In this document: positions 22,940 to 28,979 of the stretch, in pieces
How the letters are laid out: every line of letters begins with the position of its first letter
Numbering within the stretch: the stretch's first letter is position 1
Assembly (NCBI GenBank): GCA_017614345.1
Contig: JAGACB010000138.1
Span: 1 to 34,160, forward strand
DNA: 34,160 bases
Origin: Lachnospiraceae bacterium
Lineage (GTDB): Bacteria; Bacillota; Clostridia; Lachnospirales; Lachnospiraceae
Direction: 5' to 3'
Made by a program: the position numbers and the translations under genes
Notes under the pieces: generated by a model
The model's database searches: none
Told to the model about the DNA's origin: nothing
What the model saw: the letters and a program-made list of their open reading frames with translations, nothing else

Positions 22940-23152
22940 TCCAGAAAGTCCAAGTTCGGACTGGATCCCACCTGGGATGCGGAAGGAAACGGCGAGTCCT
23001 TCTATGACTTTAACGATGAGACTCAGGAAATTCAGGCAAAGATCGCGGAAGAGATCCGTGTAGATCGTGAGGAGCGTCAGCAGAGACGTGAATCCGGAAA
23101 GACACCGTGGTGGCAGTTTTGGAAAAAATTAAAAAAAAAGAAGAGGAGGTAG
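22940..23152 (+). other. In-frame continuation of the FxDET protein beyond the amber codon
   Basis: Seventy sense codons in the same frame as the preceding gene, ending TAG 23150-23152. They encode FGLDPTW and FNDETQ, matching the F..x..P.W and FxDET parts of the upstream repeats, and finish with a tryptophan- and lysine-rich tail (TPWWQFWKKLKKKKRR). The signal peptidase frame opens inside this stretch. The match to the repeat pattern is direct evidence that this was, or is, translated. Confidence 0.65.
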
Positions 23153-23715
23153 TCGTCGCGCATAAGCTGGACATCCGCGAGGAGATCTACTCCTACGCCA
23201 AGATTGTCCTGATCTGTTGCTCGATCGCCCTCTTTATCCGTTTTGTGACGCCGCTCATTATCGTAGACGGTTCGTCCATGAACAATACCCTCTATGACGG
23301 GGAGCTTGTGATCGGTTTCACACTTATAAAGCCGACACACGGAAGCATCATCACCTTTAAGAACGATCAGTCCCTTGGAAAGGTCTACATCAAGAGGGTG
23401 ATCGGATGCCCCGGAGATACGGTAAAGATCGAGGATCATCAGGTCTACATCAATGGAGAAAAGCTCGACGAATCCAAGTACGCGTATTTCTCCGAGGTGG
23501 GAGGACATCCCCAGCTCTATGATGACATGGAGATCACCCTCGGAAAGAAAGAATATTTTGTCTGCGGCGACAACCGTTACAATTCCAGAGACAGCCGGAT
23601 CATCGGCCCCATCAAGAAAAAGGATATCCGTTCGGTAGTCTTTCTCACTCTGGATATCCGGTGGCTCACCGGACCCGTCAAGGAGATGCTCGGGATCCCG
23701 TCAACGACGGAATAA
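23107..23715 (+). CDS. lepB: Signal peptidase I (type I leader peptidase)
   Basis: 202 residues. One membrane helix (~32-52), then the catalytic region: Ser57 in DGSSMNNTLYDGE, Lys96 in YIKRVIGCPGDTV, and the downstream GDNRYNSRDSR box. It removes signal peptides outside the membrane. The usual S-M-x-P-T motif has Asn in place of Pro, an uncommon variant. The start is uncertain: GTG 23107 begins the longest frame and overlaps the preceding gene's continuation; TTG 23119 is another option; AGGAGG at 23144-23149 is followed only by GTC codons. Name by family membership; sip is an alternative symbol. Confidence 0.88.
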   Translation: MVAVLEKIKKKEEEVVVAHKLDIREEIYSYAKIVLICCSIALFIRFVTPLIIVDGSSMNNTLYDGELVIGFTLIKPTHGSIITFKNDQSLGKVYIKRVIGCPGDTVKIEDHQVYINGEKLDESKYAYFSEVGGHPQLYDDMEITLGKKEYFVCGDNRYNSRDSRIIGPIKKKDIRSVVFLTLDIRWLTGPVKEMLGIPSTTE

Positions 23716-23747
23716 AAGCTCTTCAAAACAATTTTATCAGTGCACAT

Positions 23748-23774
23748 CATTTGCCGGGTCATGCCCGGCAAATG
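23748..23774. promoter_or_regulatory. Perfect 11-bp hairpin between lepB and the CobL-like gene
   Basis: CATTTGCCGGG, a 5-base loop, CCCGGCAAATG. No clean T-run, so it may be a weak terminator or processing site in the leader of the next gene, whose ATG is at 23796. Confidence 0.55.
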
Positions 23775-23795
23775 TTATAGAAGGGAGGAATCATT

Positions 23796-24716
23796 ATGGG
23801 AAAGGTATATTCCAATTCGGATATGCTGGCCTGGATGGCTCTGTTTTCAGACAGAATGTCGGTCAGTCCCGAGAAGATCAAACTGATCAATATCTGCGGG
23901 GTGGACAAGAATGTCCTGCCCACCATTGAAACCCATAAGAGAGTTATGATCTTCGCGGACAGCTCTCATCCGGATCTGTTCTGGAAGTTCTGGGAGGCCG
24001 GCTTCGGCGAGTACAATATGTGGTACGCAAAGGGGGTATCCCCGGATGCGGAGGATCAGGAGATCGGTTCCTGCAAGGTTCAGGATCTGATGGATCAGAA
24101 GATCACCGAGCCCATGGTCATTTTCATTGTCAACGAAACCACCAGAGAGGCTCAGCGCTTCGGTATCCGCAACGAGTTCTTCAGTCAGGGTTCCGTTCGC
24201 TACGTAGGTCGTGAGATCCGTGCGGTGATCATGAACATGTTGTCTGTGGACTCCCATGATACCATCTGTATCGTTTCCGGTGAGAGTATCGTAATCGAGG
24301 CTGCCATCATCGCCTCTGAGGGCTGCATCATTGCAGTGGAGACGGATGAAGGCTCCAAGCGGGCCATGACCGAGAACGTGGACAAGTTCGGTGTTACCAA
24401 TGTCCGCATTGTAACGGATGTAAATGCAGAGCAGATGGAGGGACTTCCGGTTCCGAGACTTTCCTTTATCGTGGCATCTCCCGACACAGATCGTCAGATC
24501 GGAGACCTCTTGAAGATCAATCCCAAGATGCAGTTCATCATCTACACCCTGGAGCTTGATACTTTGGCCAATCTGAAAAATATCTTTGACAAGTACGGTA
24601 TCCGCAGAACAGAAACCCTGCAGATCTCCGTATCCAAGACCGATTCGAATTCTGTTTTCGTGGCTCAGCCTTCGCCCTGGCTCATCAGCGGAGAGGTTAT
24701 TGAAAAAAAACAGTAA
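23796..24716 (+). CDS. CobL/CbiT-like protein with degenerate SAM-binding motif
   Basis: 306 residues, ATG at 23796 (AGGGAGGAATCATT). The C-terminal half follows the pattern of CbiT/CobL precorrin methyltransferases: GREIRAVIMNML, then VIEAAIIASEGCIIAVETDE and NVDKFGVTNVRIVTD. The N-terminal half (~1-135) could match the CbiE half of CobL weakly. The glycine motif that binds S-adenosylmethionine (D-x-G-x-G-x-G) is replaced by IVSGES (161-164 region), so methylation is unlikely, and no cobalamin gene lies nearby. I read it as a repurposed homologue of unknown role. Confidence 0.6.
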   Translation: MGKVYSNSDMLAWMALFSDRMSVSPEKIKLINICGVDKNVLPTIETHKRVMIFADSSHPDLFWKFWEAGFGEYNMWYAKGVSPDAEDQEIGSCKVQDLMDQKITEPMVIFIVNETTREAQRFGIRNEFFSQGSVRYVGREIRAVIMNMLSVDSHDTICIVSGESIVIEAAIIASEGCIIAVETDEGSKRAMTENVDKFGVTNVRIVTDVNAEQMEGLPVPRLSFIVASPDTDRQIGDLLKINPKMQFIIYTLELDTLANLKNIFDKYGIRRTETLQISVSKTDSNSVFVAQPSPWLISGEVIEKKQ

Positions 24717-24730
24717 TTTTTTGAAAGTGG

Positions 24731-24759
24731 TTGACAAAGAAAAAAAAGAATGATAACAT
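24731..24759 (+). promoter_or_regulatory. Promoter of the HPr-like gene
   Basis: Perfect TTGACA (24731-24736), 17-bp spacer, TAACAT (24754-24759). Confidence 0.65.
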
Positions 24760-24766
24760 TCATCAA

Positions 24767-24788
24767 TGTGAGCGCAATCGATTAAGCG
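24767..24788 (+). promoter_or_regulatory. Candidate LacI/CcpA-family operator just downstream of the promoter
   Basis: TGTGAGCGCAATCG resembles a catabolite-responsive element (TGWNANCGNTNNCA) with two mismatches, and it contains the palindrome AATCGATT with a central CG. The position around the start of transcription fits repression. Binding is inferred, not shown. Confidence 0.35.
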
Positions 24789-24826
24789 CCGAGTGATCGG
24801 CAGATTGAATCGCAGGAGGATGTGTG

Positions 24827-25081
24827 ATGGTTCAGATTAAAGCATTGGTGAATGGTGCAGTATCGCCGGCTCTGCTCGTACAGAGCGCCTGTATGTATGA
24901 TTGCAAGATCTCTTTGAAGGTTCAGGAAAAGACCCTGAACGCCAAGAGTCTTCTCGGCATGATGAGCCTGGTTTTCCGGGACAATGACGAGGTTGAGATC
25001 ATTGCAGACGGTCAGGATGAAGAGCATGCAGCAGCTCAGATGAAGAGTTGCTTTACAGCATCCGGCAAAAAGGGTGCCTGA
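24827..25081 (+). CDS. HPr-like regulatory protein lacking the catalytic His15 (Crh-like)
   Basis: 84 residues, ATG at 24827 after AGGAGGATGTGTG (a GTG one codon earlier is less likely). Aligned to HPr by eye, KTLNAKSLLGMMSL matches the Ser46 region (Ser41 here), and DCKISL and the C-terminal DEVEIIADGQDEEHA match the HPr fold. The G-(L/I)-H-A-R-P-A box is replaced by VNGAVSPAL, so His15 and Arg17 are lost and it cannot pass phosphate to sugar permeases. The same combination (no His15, Ser46 kept) defines Crh of Bacillus, a cofactor of CcpA after Ser phosphorylation by HPr kinase. It is therefore probably regulatory. It is a single gene with its own promoter and terminator. Confidence 0.75.
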   Translation: MVQIKALVNGAVSPALLVQSACMYDCKISLKVQEKTLNAKSLLGMMSLVFRDNDEVEIIADGQDEEHAAAQMKSCFTASGKKGA

Positions 25082-25095
25082 ATAACGAACCACGG

Positions 25096-25129
25096 ATCCG
25101 CAGGACTTTTCAGTCCTGCGGATTTTTTT
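25096..25129 (+). terminator. Intrinsic terminator after the HPr-like gene
   Basis: Twelve-bp perfect stem ATCCGCAGGACT / AGTCCTGCGGAT with a 4-base loop and seven T. Confidence 0.92.
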
Positions 25130-25142
25130 GTGTAGGCAACGA

Positions 25143-25189
25143 GCCAAAGTGCTCCTGCTGTGCTTGCTGAGAAGCAGGAGCACCTTGGC
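25143..25189. repeat. Long orphan hairpin
   Basis: 17-bp stem with one mismatch (GCCAAAGTGCTCCTGCT / AGCAGGAGCACCTTGGC) around a 13-base loop, with no T-run. It lies between the terminator and the next promoter. Confidence 0.7.
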
Positions 25190-25228
25190 GACTGGTTCAC
25201 AAAATATGTTTTGCTGTTCCTGTTTGAA

Positions 25229-25257
25229 TTGCGTTTCCTTCATATATATGTTATAAT
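25229..25257 (+). promoter_or_regulatory. Promoter of the kinase gene
   Basis: TTGCGT (25229-25234), 17-bp spacer, extended TGTTATAAT with TATAAT at 25252-25257. Confidence 0.65.
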
Positions 25258-25304
25258 CACAGGATAGTGCAGTACTGTATCAAGGGCTATTCGGAGGGCA
25301 CAAA

Positions 25305-26228
25305 ATGTATATTACGTTATCAGGCAGATTAGGCAGCGGAAAATCAACGGTAGCATCCCGGATCTCAAATCTGGCGGGCTATGAGATCTATTCCACCGGA
25401 AAGATCCAGAGAGGGATCGCAGAGCGTCTGAATATCACGACACTCGAGCTGAATGAGCTGATGAAGACCAAGCCTGAGTATGACGATATCATTGACCGGG
25501 AGACGGTCCGCATCAGTAAGGAATCCGTAGGAAAGAAGATCCTGTTTGATTCCCGTCTGGCCTTCCATTTTGTGGAGGATTCCCTGAAGGTCTACACCTA
25601 TGTGTCTCCCCTCATTGCAGGAGAGCGTGTGGTAAATGACGCCCGCGGAGCAGTAGAGCATTATGAGAGCGCAGAAGAGGCCAGAGACGGTCTTCTGGAG
25701 CGTACCCGGGTGGAGAATCTCCGGTTTGCGGATATCTACGCCATTGATAACCTGGACTATCGTAATTACAACCTGATCGTGGACAGCACCTACATTGACC
25801 CGGATCAGGTATTTGAAGAGATGAAGGCCGGAATGGAGGCCTATGAGAAGGATCCTCAGATGAGACGGATCCGTTTCAGCCCCAAGAGTCTGTATCCCAC
25901 CGTTCCTTATGAGGAACTGGATCAGGAGAAGGTGGAAGAGTATCTCACCATGATCCGTGAGGGAGAGGAGCTTCCCCTTGTGAAGGTTGCGGGACGGGAT
26001 TTCCTGTTCTACGTAACGGAGGGGTGTGAGGTGCTGGCGGCAGCGCAGAAGGCCGGAGTAGCCATGATAGGCTGTGAGCTGGATGAAGCCTTCTACAGTA
26101 CCTGGGACAGCGAGGAGAAGATGTGCAGCAAGAGGATCGAAGACAGAGAGCCTTTTGACATCCGGATCCTTGAGAAAAATGAACTTGAAAAGTATGAAAC
26201 CGAAGGAGTTTTTTCCTATAAAGATTGA
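25305..26228 (+). CDS. Cytidylate-kinase-like protein fused to a ParB-like domain
   Basis: 307 residues; ATG 25305, preceded by GGAGGGC. Residues 1-180 resemble the cytidylate-kinase-like family: Walker A GRLGSGKST (7-15), a helical lid and IDNLDYRNYNLIVDST. About residues 192-262 look like the ParB N-terminal fold: SLYPTVPYEELD, IREGEELPLVKVAGRDFLFY, VTEGCEVLAAAQKAGVAMIGCEL (the G-x-R-x-x-A-A-x-x-x-G pattern, without the arginine). A nucleotide-binding enzyme or sensor is likely, but the substrate is unknown. Hemolysin III follows after 14 bases. Confidence 0.65.
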   Translation: MYITLSGRLGSGKSTVASRISNLAGYEIYSTGKIQRGIAERLNITTLELNELMKTKPEYDDIIDRETVRISKESVGKKILFDSRLAFHFVEDSLKVYTYVSPLIAGERVVNDARGAVEHYESAEEARDGLLERTRVENLRFADIYAIDNLDYRNYNLIVDSTYIDPDQVFEEMKAGMEAYEKDPQMRRIRFSPKSLYPTVPYEELDQEKVEEYLTMIREGEELPLVKVAGRDFLFYVTEGCEVLAAAQKAGVAMIGCELDEAFYSTWDSEEKMCSKRIEDREPFDIRILEKNELEKYETEGVFSYKD

Positions 26229-26242
26229 CGAAGGACGTATTC

Positions 26243-26899
26243 ATGGGAAACGATGTGAAGAAGTTTAATGAACAGTCGATCGGCGAAGAGATCGCCAATG
26301 CCATTTCCCACGGGATCGGAGCGGCTCTGGCGATAGCCGGAACGGTGCTGGTGATCATCCGGGCAGCCATTTTGTCCGATGGTTTCGGAGTTGTGGCGGC
26401 CAGTCTGTACGGAGCAAGTACCATTATCCTGTTCCTGTTCTCGACGCTGTATCACTCCCTGACCCCTTACCGGGCCAAAAAGGTGTTTCAGATCTTTGAT
26501 CACTGTTCCATCTTCATTCTGATCCTGGGAACCTATATTGCGGTGGCATTTACCCTGCTCAGGGGCCCCAAGGGCTGGATCCTCTTCGGGATCAATGCAG
26601 CCTGTACCGTTGTGGGGATCGTGTTCAACTCCATCAATCTTGCCAAATGGCGTAAGGCCTCCCTGGTGCTTTATCTGATCATGGGATGGTCGGTGGTGAT
26701 GTTCATCGGCGATGTTTTAAAGGCTCTGTCCCCTGCAGGGATCGCATTCCTGGTAACGGGAGGCGTGATGTATACCCTGGGTGTTCCCTTTTATGTGATG
26801 AAGCATAAGAAATTCACCCACTTTATCTGGCACATCTTTGTGCTGGCAGGAGCCGTGCTCCACTGGTTTTTTGTATTTTATTTCTGCTTTCCGGCATAA
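26243..26899 (+). CDS. Hemolysin III family (YqfA/PAQR-type) membrane protein
   Basis: 218 residues from the ATG at 26243 (GAAGGA upstream); a TTG at 26225 is an alternative. Seven membrane helices with the family signatures: EEIANAISHGIG near the start, FSTLYHSL, FQIFDHCSIFILILGTY and HFIWHIFVLAGAVLHW. The conserved histidines are thought to bind a metal in this family. It may act as a membrane-lipid-linked sensor or hydrolase; a haemolytic role is historical. It overlaps the transcription unit of the preceding kinase gene. Confidence 0.92.
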   Translation: MGNDVKKFNEQSIGEEIANAISHGIGAALAIAGTVLVIIRAAILSDGFGVVAASLYGASTIILFLFSTLYHSLTPYRAKKVFQIFDHCSIFILILGTYIAVAFTLLRGPKGWILFGINAACTVVGIVFNSINLAKWRKASLVLYLIMGWSVVMFIGDVLKALSPAGIAFLVTGGVMYTLGVPFYVMKHKKFTHFIWHIFVLAGAVLHWFFVFYFCFPA

Positions 26900-26913
26900 G
26901 GAGGAAGAAAATT

Positions 26914-27882
26914 ATGATCTATACAGTAACACTCAGTCCTTCCCTGGATTATATCGTAACGATCCGGGAGTTTCGGACCGGAACACTGAACCGTACTTCG
27001 GATGAAGTGGTTTTTCCGGGCGGAAAAGGGATCAATGTTTCCGTTGTATTGAAATATCTCGGTGTGCCTTCCACGGCCCTTGGCTTTGCGGCAGGCTTTA
27101 CCGGTGAAGAACTTCTCCGGATCCTTTCGGAAAGAGGCATCGTATCCGATTTCATTTGCCTTTCCGAAGGAAGCAGCCGGATCAATGTAAAGATCCGCAG
27201 CGCAAGAAGGATCAGAGAGTATGCGGTTTCCGGCGAGACCGAAACACTGCACAGAGAAGAATTCCGGGAGACGGAGATCAACGGACAGGGGCCTGTGATC
27301 TCTGCACAGGAAACGGAGTGGCTGTTTGAAAAGCTTGATAATCTGAAGGAAGATGATTATCTGGTACTGGCCGGTATGGTTCCTTCCTCTCTTCCCGATG
27401 ACTTTTATCACAGGATCTTTGAACGTCTTGAAGGCAGAGGCGTGAGGATCGTGGTGGATTCGGAAGGCGAGAGCCTTTCCTCCGTGATCAGACATAAGCC
27501 CTTCCTGATCAAGCCCAATCGTTATGAGATGAAGGCATTGTTCCCGGAGGCTTCCTTAAGCCGTGTGGACGATGTGATCTCCTGCGCAAAGAAGCTGCAG
27601 GAAATGGGTGCTCAGAATATCCTGGCTTCCATGGGAGGAGACGGAGCGGTACTCCTTACCTCCAAGGGAGAGATCTATCGTGCTTACGCACCTCAGGGCG
27701 TCATTGCCAATGCAGTGGGTGCGGGAGATGCCATGGTAGCAGGCTTTTTGGCCGGTCTGACCAAGAAGGACGGAGATCCGGAATATGCACTGCGTCTTGC
27801 AGTGGCAGCCGGTTCCGCAACCGCCTTTGCAGACGACCTGGCAACCGGCGAGGAGATCTGGCAGTTGTTTAAGCGGATCTGA
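26914..27882 (+). CDS. fruK: 1-Phosphofructokinase-type PfkB family sugar-phosphate kinase
   Basis: 322 residues, ATG 26914 after AAGGAGGAAG. PfkB ribokinase fold: MIYTVTLSPSLDYIV, FPGGKGINVSVVLKYLG (PfkB signature 1), FLIKPNRYEMKALFP, and NAVGAGDAMVAGFLAG (signature 2; catalytic Asp272). The pattern is that of the 1-phosphofructokinase/tagatose-6-phosphate kinase branch, which converts fructose-1-phosphate to fructose-1,6-bisphosphate. The usual partners fruR and the PTS permease fruA are absent, so the substrate is not certain. Third gene of the kinase–hemolysin III unit. Confidence 0.88.
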   Translation: MIYTVTLSPSLDYIVTIREFRTGTLNRTSDEVVFPGGKGINVSVVLKYLGVPSTALGFAAGFTGEELLRILSERGIVSDFICLSEGSSRINVKIRSARRIREYAVSGETETLHREEFRETEINGQGPVISAQETEWLFEKLDNLKEDDYLVLAGMVPSSLPDDFYHRIFERLEGRGVRIVVDSEGESLSSVIRHKPFLIKPNRYEMKALFPEASLSRVDDVISCAKKLQEMGAQNILASMGGDGAVLLTSKGEIYRAYAPQGVIANAVGAGDAMVAGFLAGLTKKDGDPEYALRLAVAAGSATAFADDLATGEEIWQLFKRI

Positions 27883-27970
27883 CGCAAGATCAAATGAAAA
27901 TGACAATTGATCAAGCGGATATGACAGTTGTATTTCGAGAATCTGAAAGAACAATATGATATCAAAGGAT

Positions 27971-28007
27971 CAGACGGTTTGTCGGTGACCCCGGCAAACC
28001 GGATCTG
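27971..28007 (+). promoter_or_regulatory. Leader hairpin before rqcP
   Basis: Eleven-bp stem CGGTTTGTCGG / CCGGCAAACCG (one G-U) with a bulged outer extension, ending 18 bases before the ATG at 28026. It may be a regulatory leader hairpin or the terminator of the preceding unit; there is no long T-run. Confidence 0.45.
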
Positions 28008-28025
28008 TTTATGAGGTAAATGATT

Positions 28026-28265
28026 ATGAGATTGGATAAATATCTGAAGGTGAGCCGCCTGATCAAGCGGCGCACGGTGGCAAATGAAGCCTGCGATGCA
28101 GGAAGAGTCATGATCAACGGAAAGGTGGCAAAGGCATCTGCAGAGGTGAAGGCAGGAGATGTGCTGGAGATCACCTTCGGCAACAGAGTGGTCAAGGCTG
28201 AGATCCTGACGGTGGCGGAAACCGTCCGTAAGGATGAGGCTGCGGAGATGTACCGGCTGGTCTGA
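28026..28265 (+). CDS. rqcP: RqcP (YabO) ribosome-quality-control S4 protein
   Basis: 79 residues from the ATG at 28026 (MRLDKYLKVSRLIKRRTVAN); an ATG at 28020 adds two residues and is less like the family. The whole protein is one S4 RNA-binding domain (INGKVAKASAEVKAGDVLEI). RqcP binds the obstructed large ribosomal subunit and helps RqcH add alanine tails to stalled nascent chains. It begins the conserved Firmicutes block that continues with divIC, tilS, hpt and ftsH. The sporulation genes yabP and yabQ, which often lie between rqcP and divIC, are missing here. Confidence 0.9.
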   Translation: MRLDKYLKVSRLIKRRTVANEACDAGRVMINGKVAKASAEVKAGDVLEITFGNRVVKAEILTVAETVRKDEAAEMYRLV

Positions 28266-28309
28266 TCTAAAAAAATTAAAAAAAATCAGATTATTTGATT
28301 ATTTAGGTA

Positions 28310-28338
28310 TTGACCATTAGGTAATTTTGCGCTAAATT
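28310..28338 (+). promoter_or_regulatory. Promoter in front of divIC
   Basis: TTGACC (28310-28315), 17-bp spacer, TAAATT (28333-28338). Confidence 0.6.
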
Positions 28339-28374
28339 AGAAATGGACCCGTCTATAAATTAGACATTTTGAAC

Positions 28375-28401
28375 AACTCTTGAGAAACTCAAAAGTTTTT
28401 T
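28375..28401 (+). terminator. Terminator-like hairpin between rqcP and divIC
   Basis: AACTCTTGAG / CTCAAAAGTT (one mismatch) with a 3-base loop and a T-run. It lies between the promoter and divIC, so it may be an attenuator. Confidence 0.65.
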
Positions 28402-28443
28402 CTCGGACAGCGGGTCGGAAATCTGTTCAGGAGGTGGGGATTC

Positions 28444-28791
28444 TTGGCAACAGGCAGAAGATCAGGAAGACAACAGAAGAAAAATGCCGATCTTTTTACC
28501 AGATTCAGCAGGCTCAGTCTGTGGGCTGTCGCTGCGATCGTATTGATCGTGGGCCTTGTTGTTGCAGTCAAGAGCGCCCAGCTGAAAAAAGAGATCCGCA
28601 GTTATGATGAGAAGATCTCCATCAACAATACCCTGATCGAGGAACAGAACCGGATCACGGAGGAGTTGAAGGAAGAGTACGACAGGATCAATACCCTGTC
28701 CTATATAGAGCAGGTTGCCAGAGAGCATCTGCATCTTGAATATGAGGACGCGGTATGGTTCACTCCCGATGATACGGGAAGCAAGCGGTAA
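28444..28791 (+). CDS. divIC: Septum formation initiator DivIC/FtsB-like
   Basis: 115 residues, starting with TTG at 28444, set by AGGAGGTGGGG just upstream. A single membrane helix (~28-44; LWAVAAIVLIVGLVVAVK), then a coiled coil (QLKKEIRSYDEKISINNTLI) and the conserved C-terminal patch SYIEQVAREHLHLEYEDAVWF. DivIC/FtsB pairs with FtsL and connects the divisome to septal wall synthesis. The position after rqcP supports the call. Confidence 0.88.
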   Translation: MATGRRSGRQQKKNADLFTRFSRLSLWAVAAIVLIVGLVVAVKSAQLKKEIRSYDEKISINNTLIEEQNRITEELKEEYDRINTLSYIEQVAREHLHLEYEDAVWFTPDDTGSKR

Positions 28792-28822
28792 GTTTTTGAA
28801 CGTATGAAAGAATGAGAAAACG

Positions 28823-28875
28823 GAATCGTCGGAACGAAGCGGCTTAAGTGCCCGGAGGAACGACGATTCTTTTTT
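28823..28875 (+). terminator. Intrinsic terminator after divIC
   Basis: Nine-bp stem GAATCGTCG / CGACGATTC and a T-run; the loop is long (29 bases). Confidence 0.8.
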
Positions 28876-28896
28876 GCTTTTGTTTTGAACAGGAAC

Positions 28897-28930
28897 GGAT
28901 CACGATCCTGCCCGGAGCAGATCGTGATCC
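28897..28930. repeat. Perfect 11-bp inverted repeat upstream of tilS
   Basis: GGATCACGATC / GATCGTGATCC around a 12-base loop; neighbouring copies of GATCCTGCCCGGA form a direct repeat. It lies in the 188-base gap before tilS and may regulate it. Confidence 0.6.
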
Positions 28931-28979
28931 TGCCCGGAACGGATCCGCAATATTATTAATGAAAGGAGAACCTCGGAAA

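Noticed and set aside
24726-24756. Poly-A run inside the promoter of the HPr-like gene considered as an UP element or slippage site
   Set aside because: It lies between the -35 and -10, so it is spacer sequence and has no independent support.
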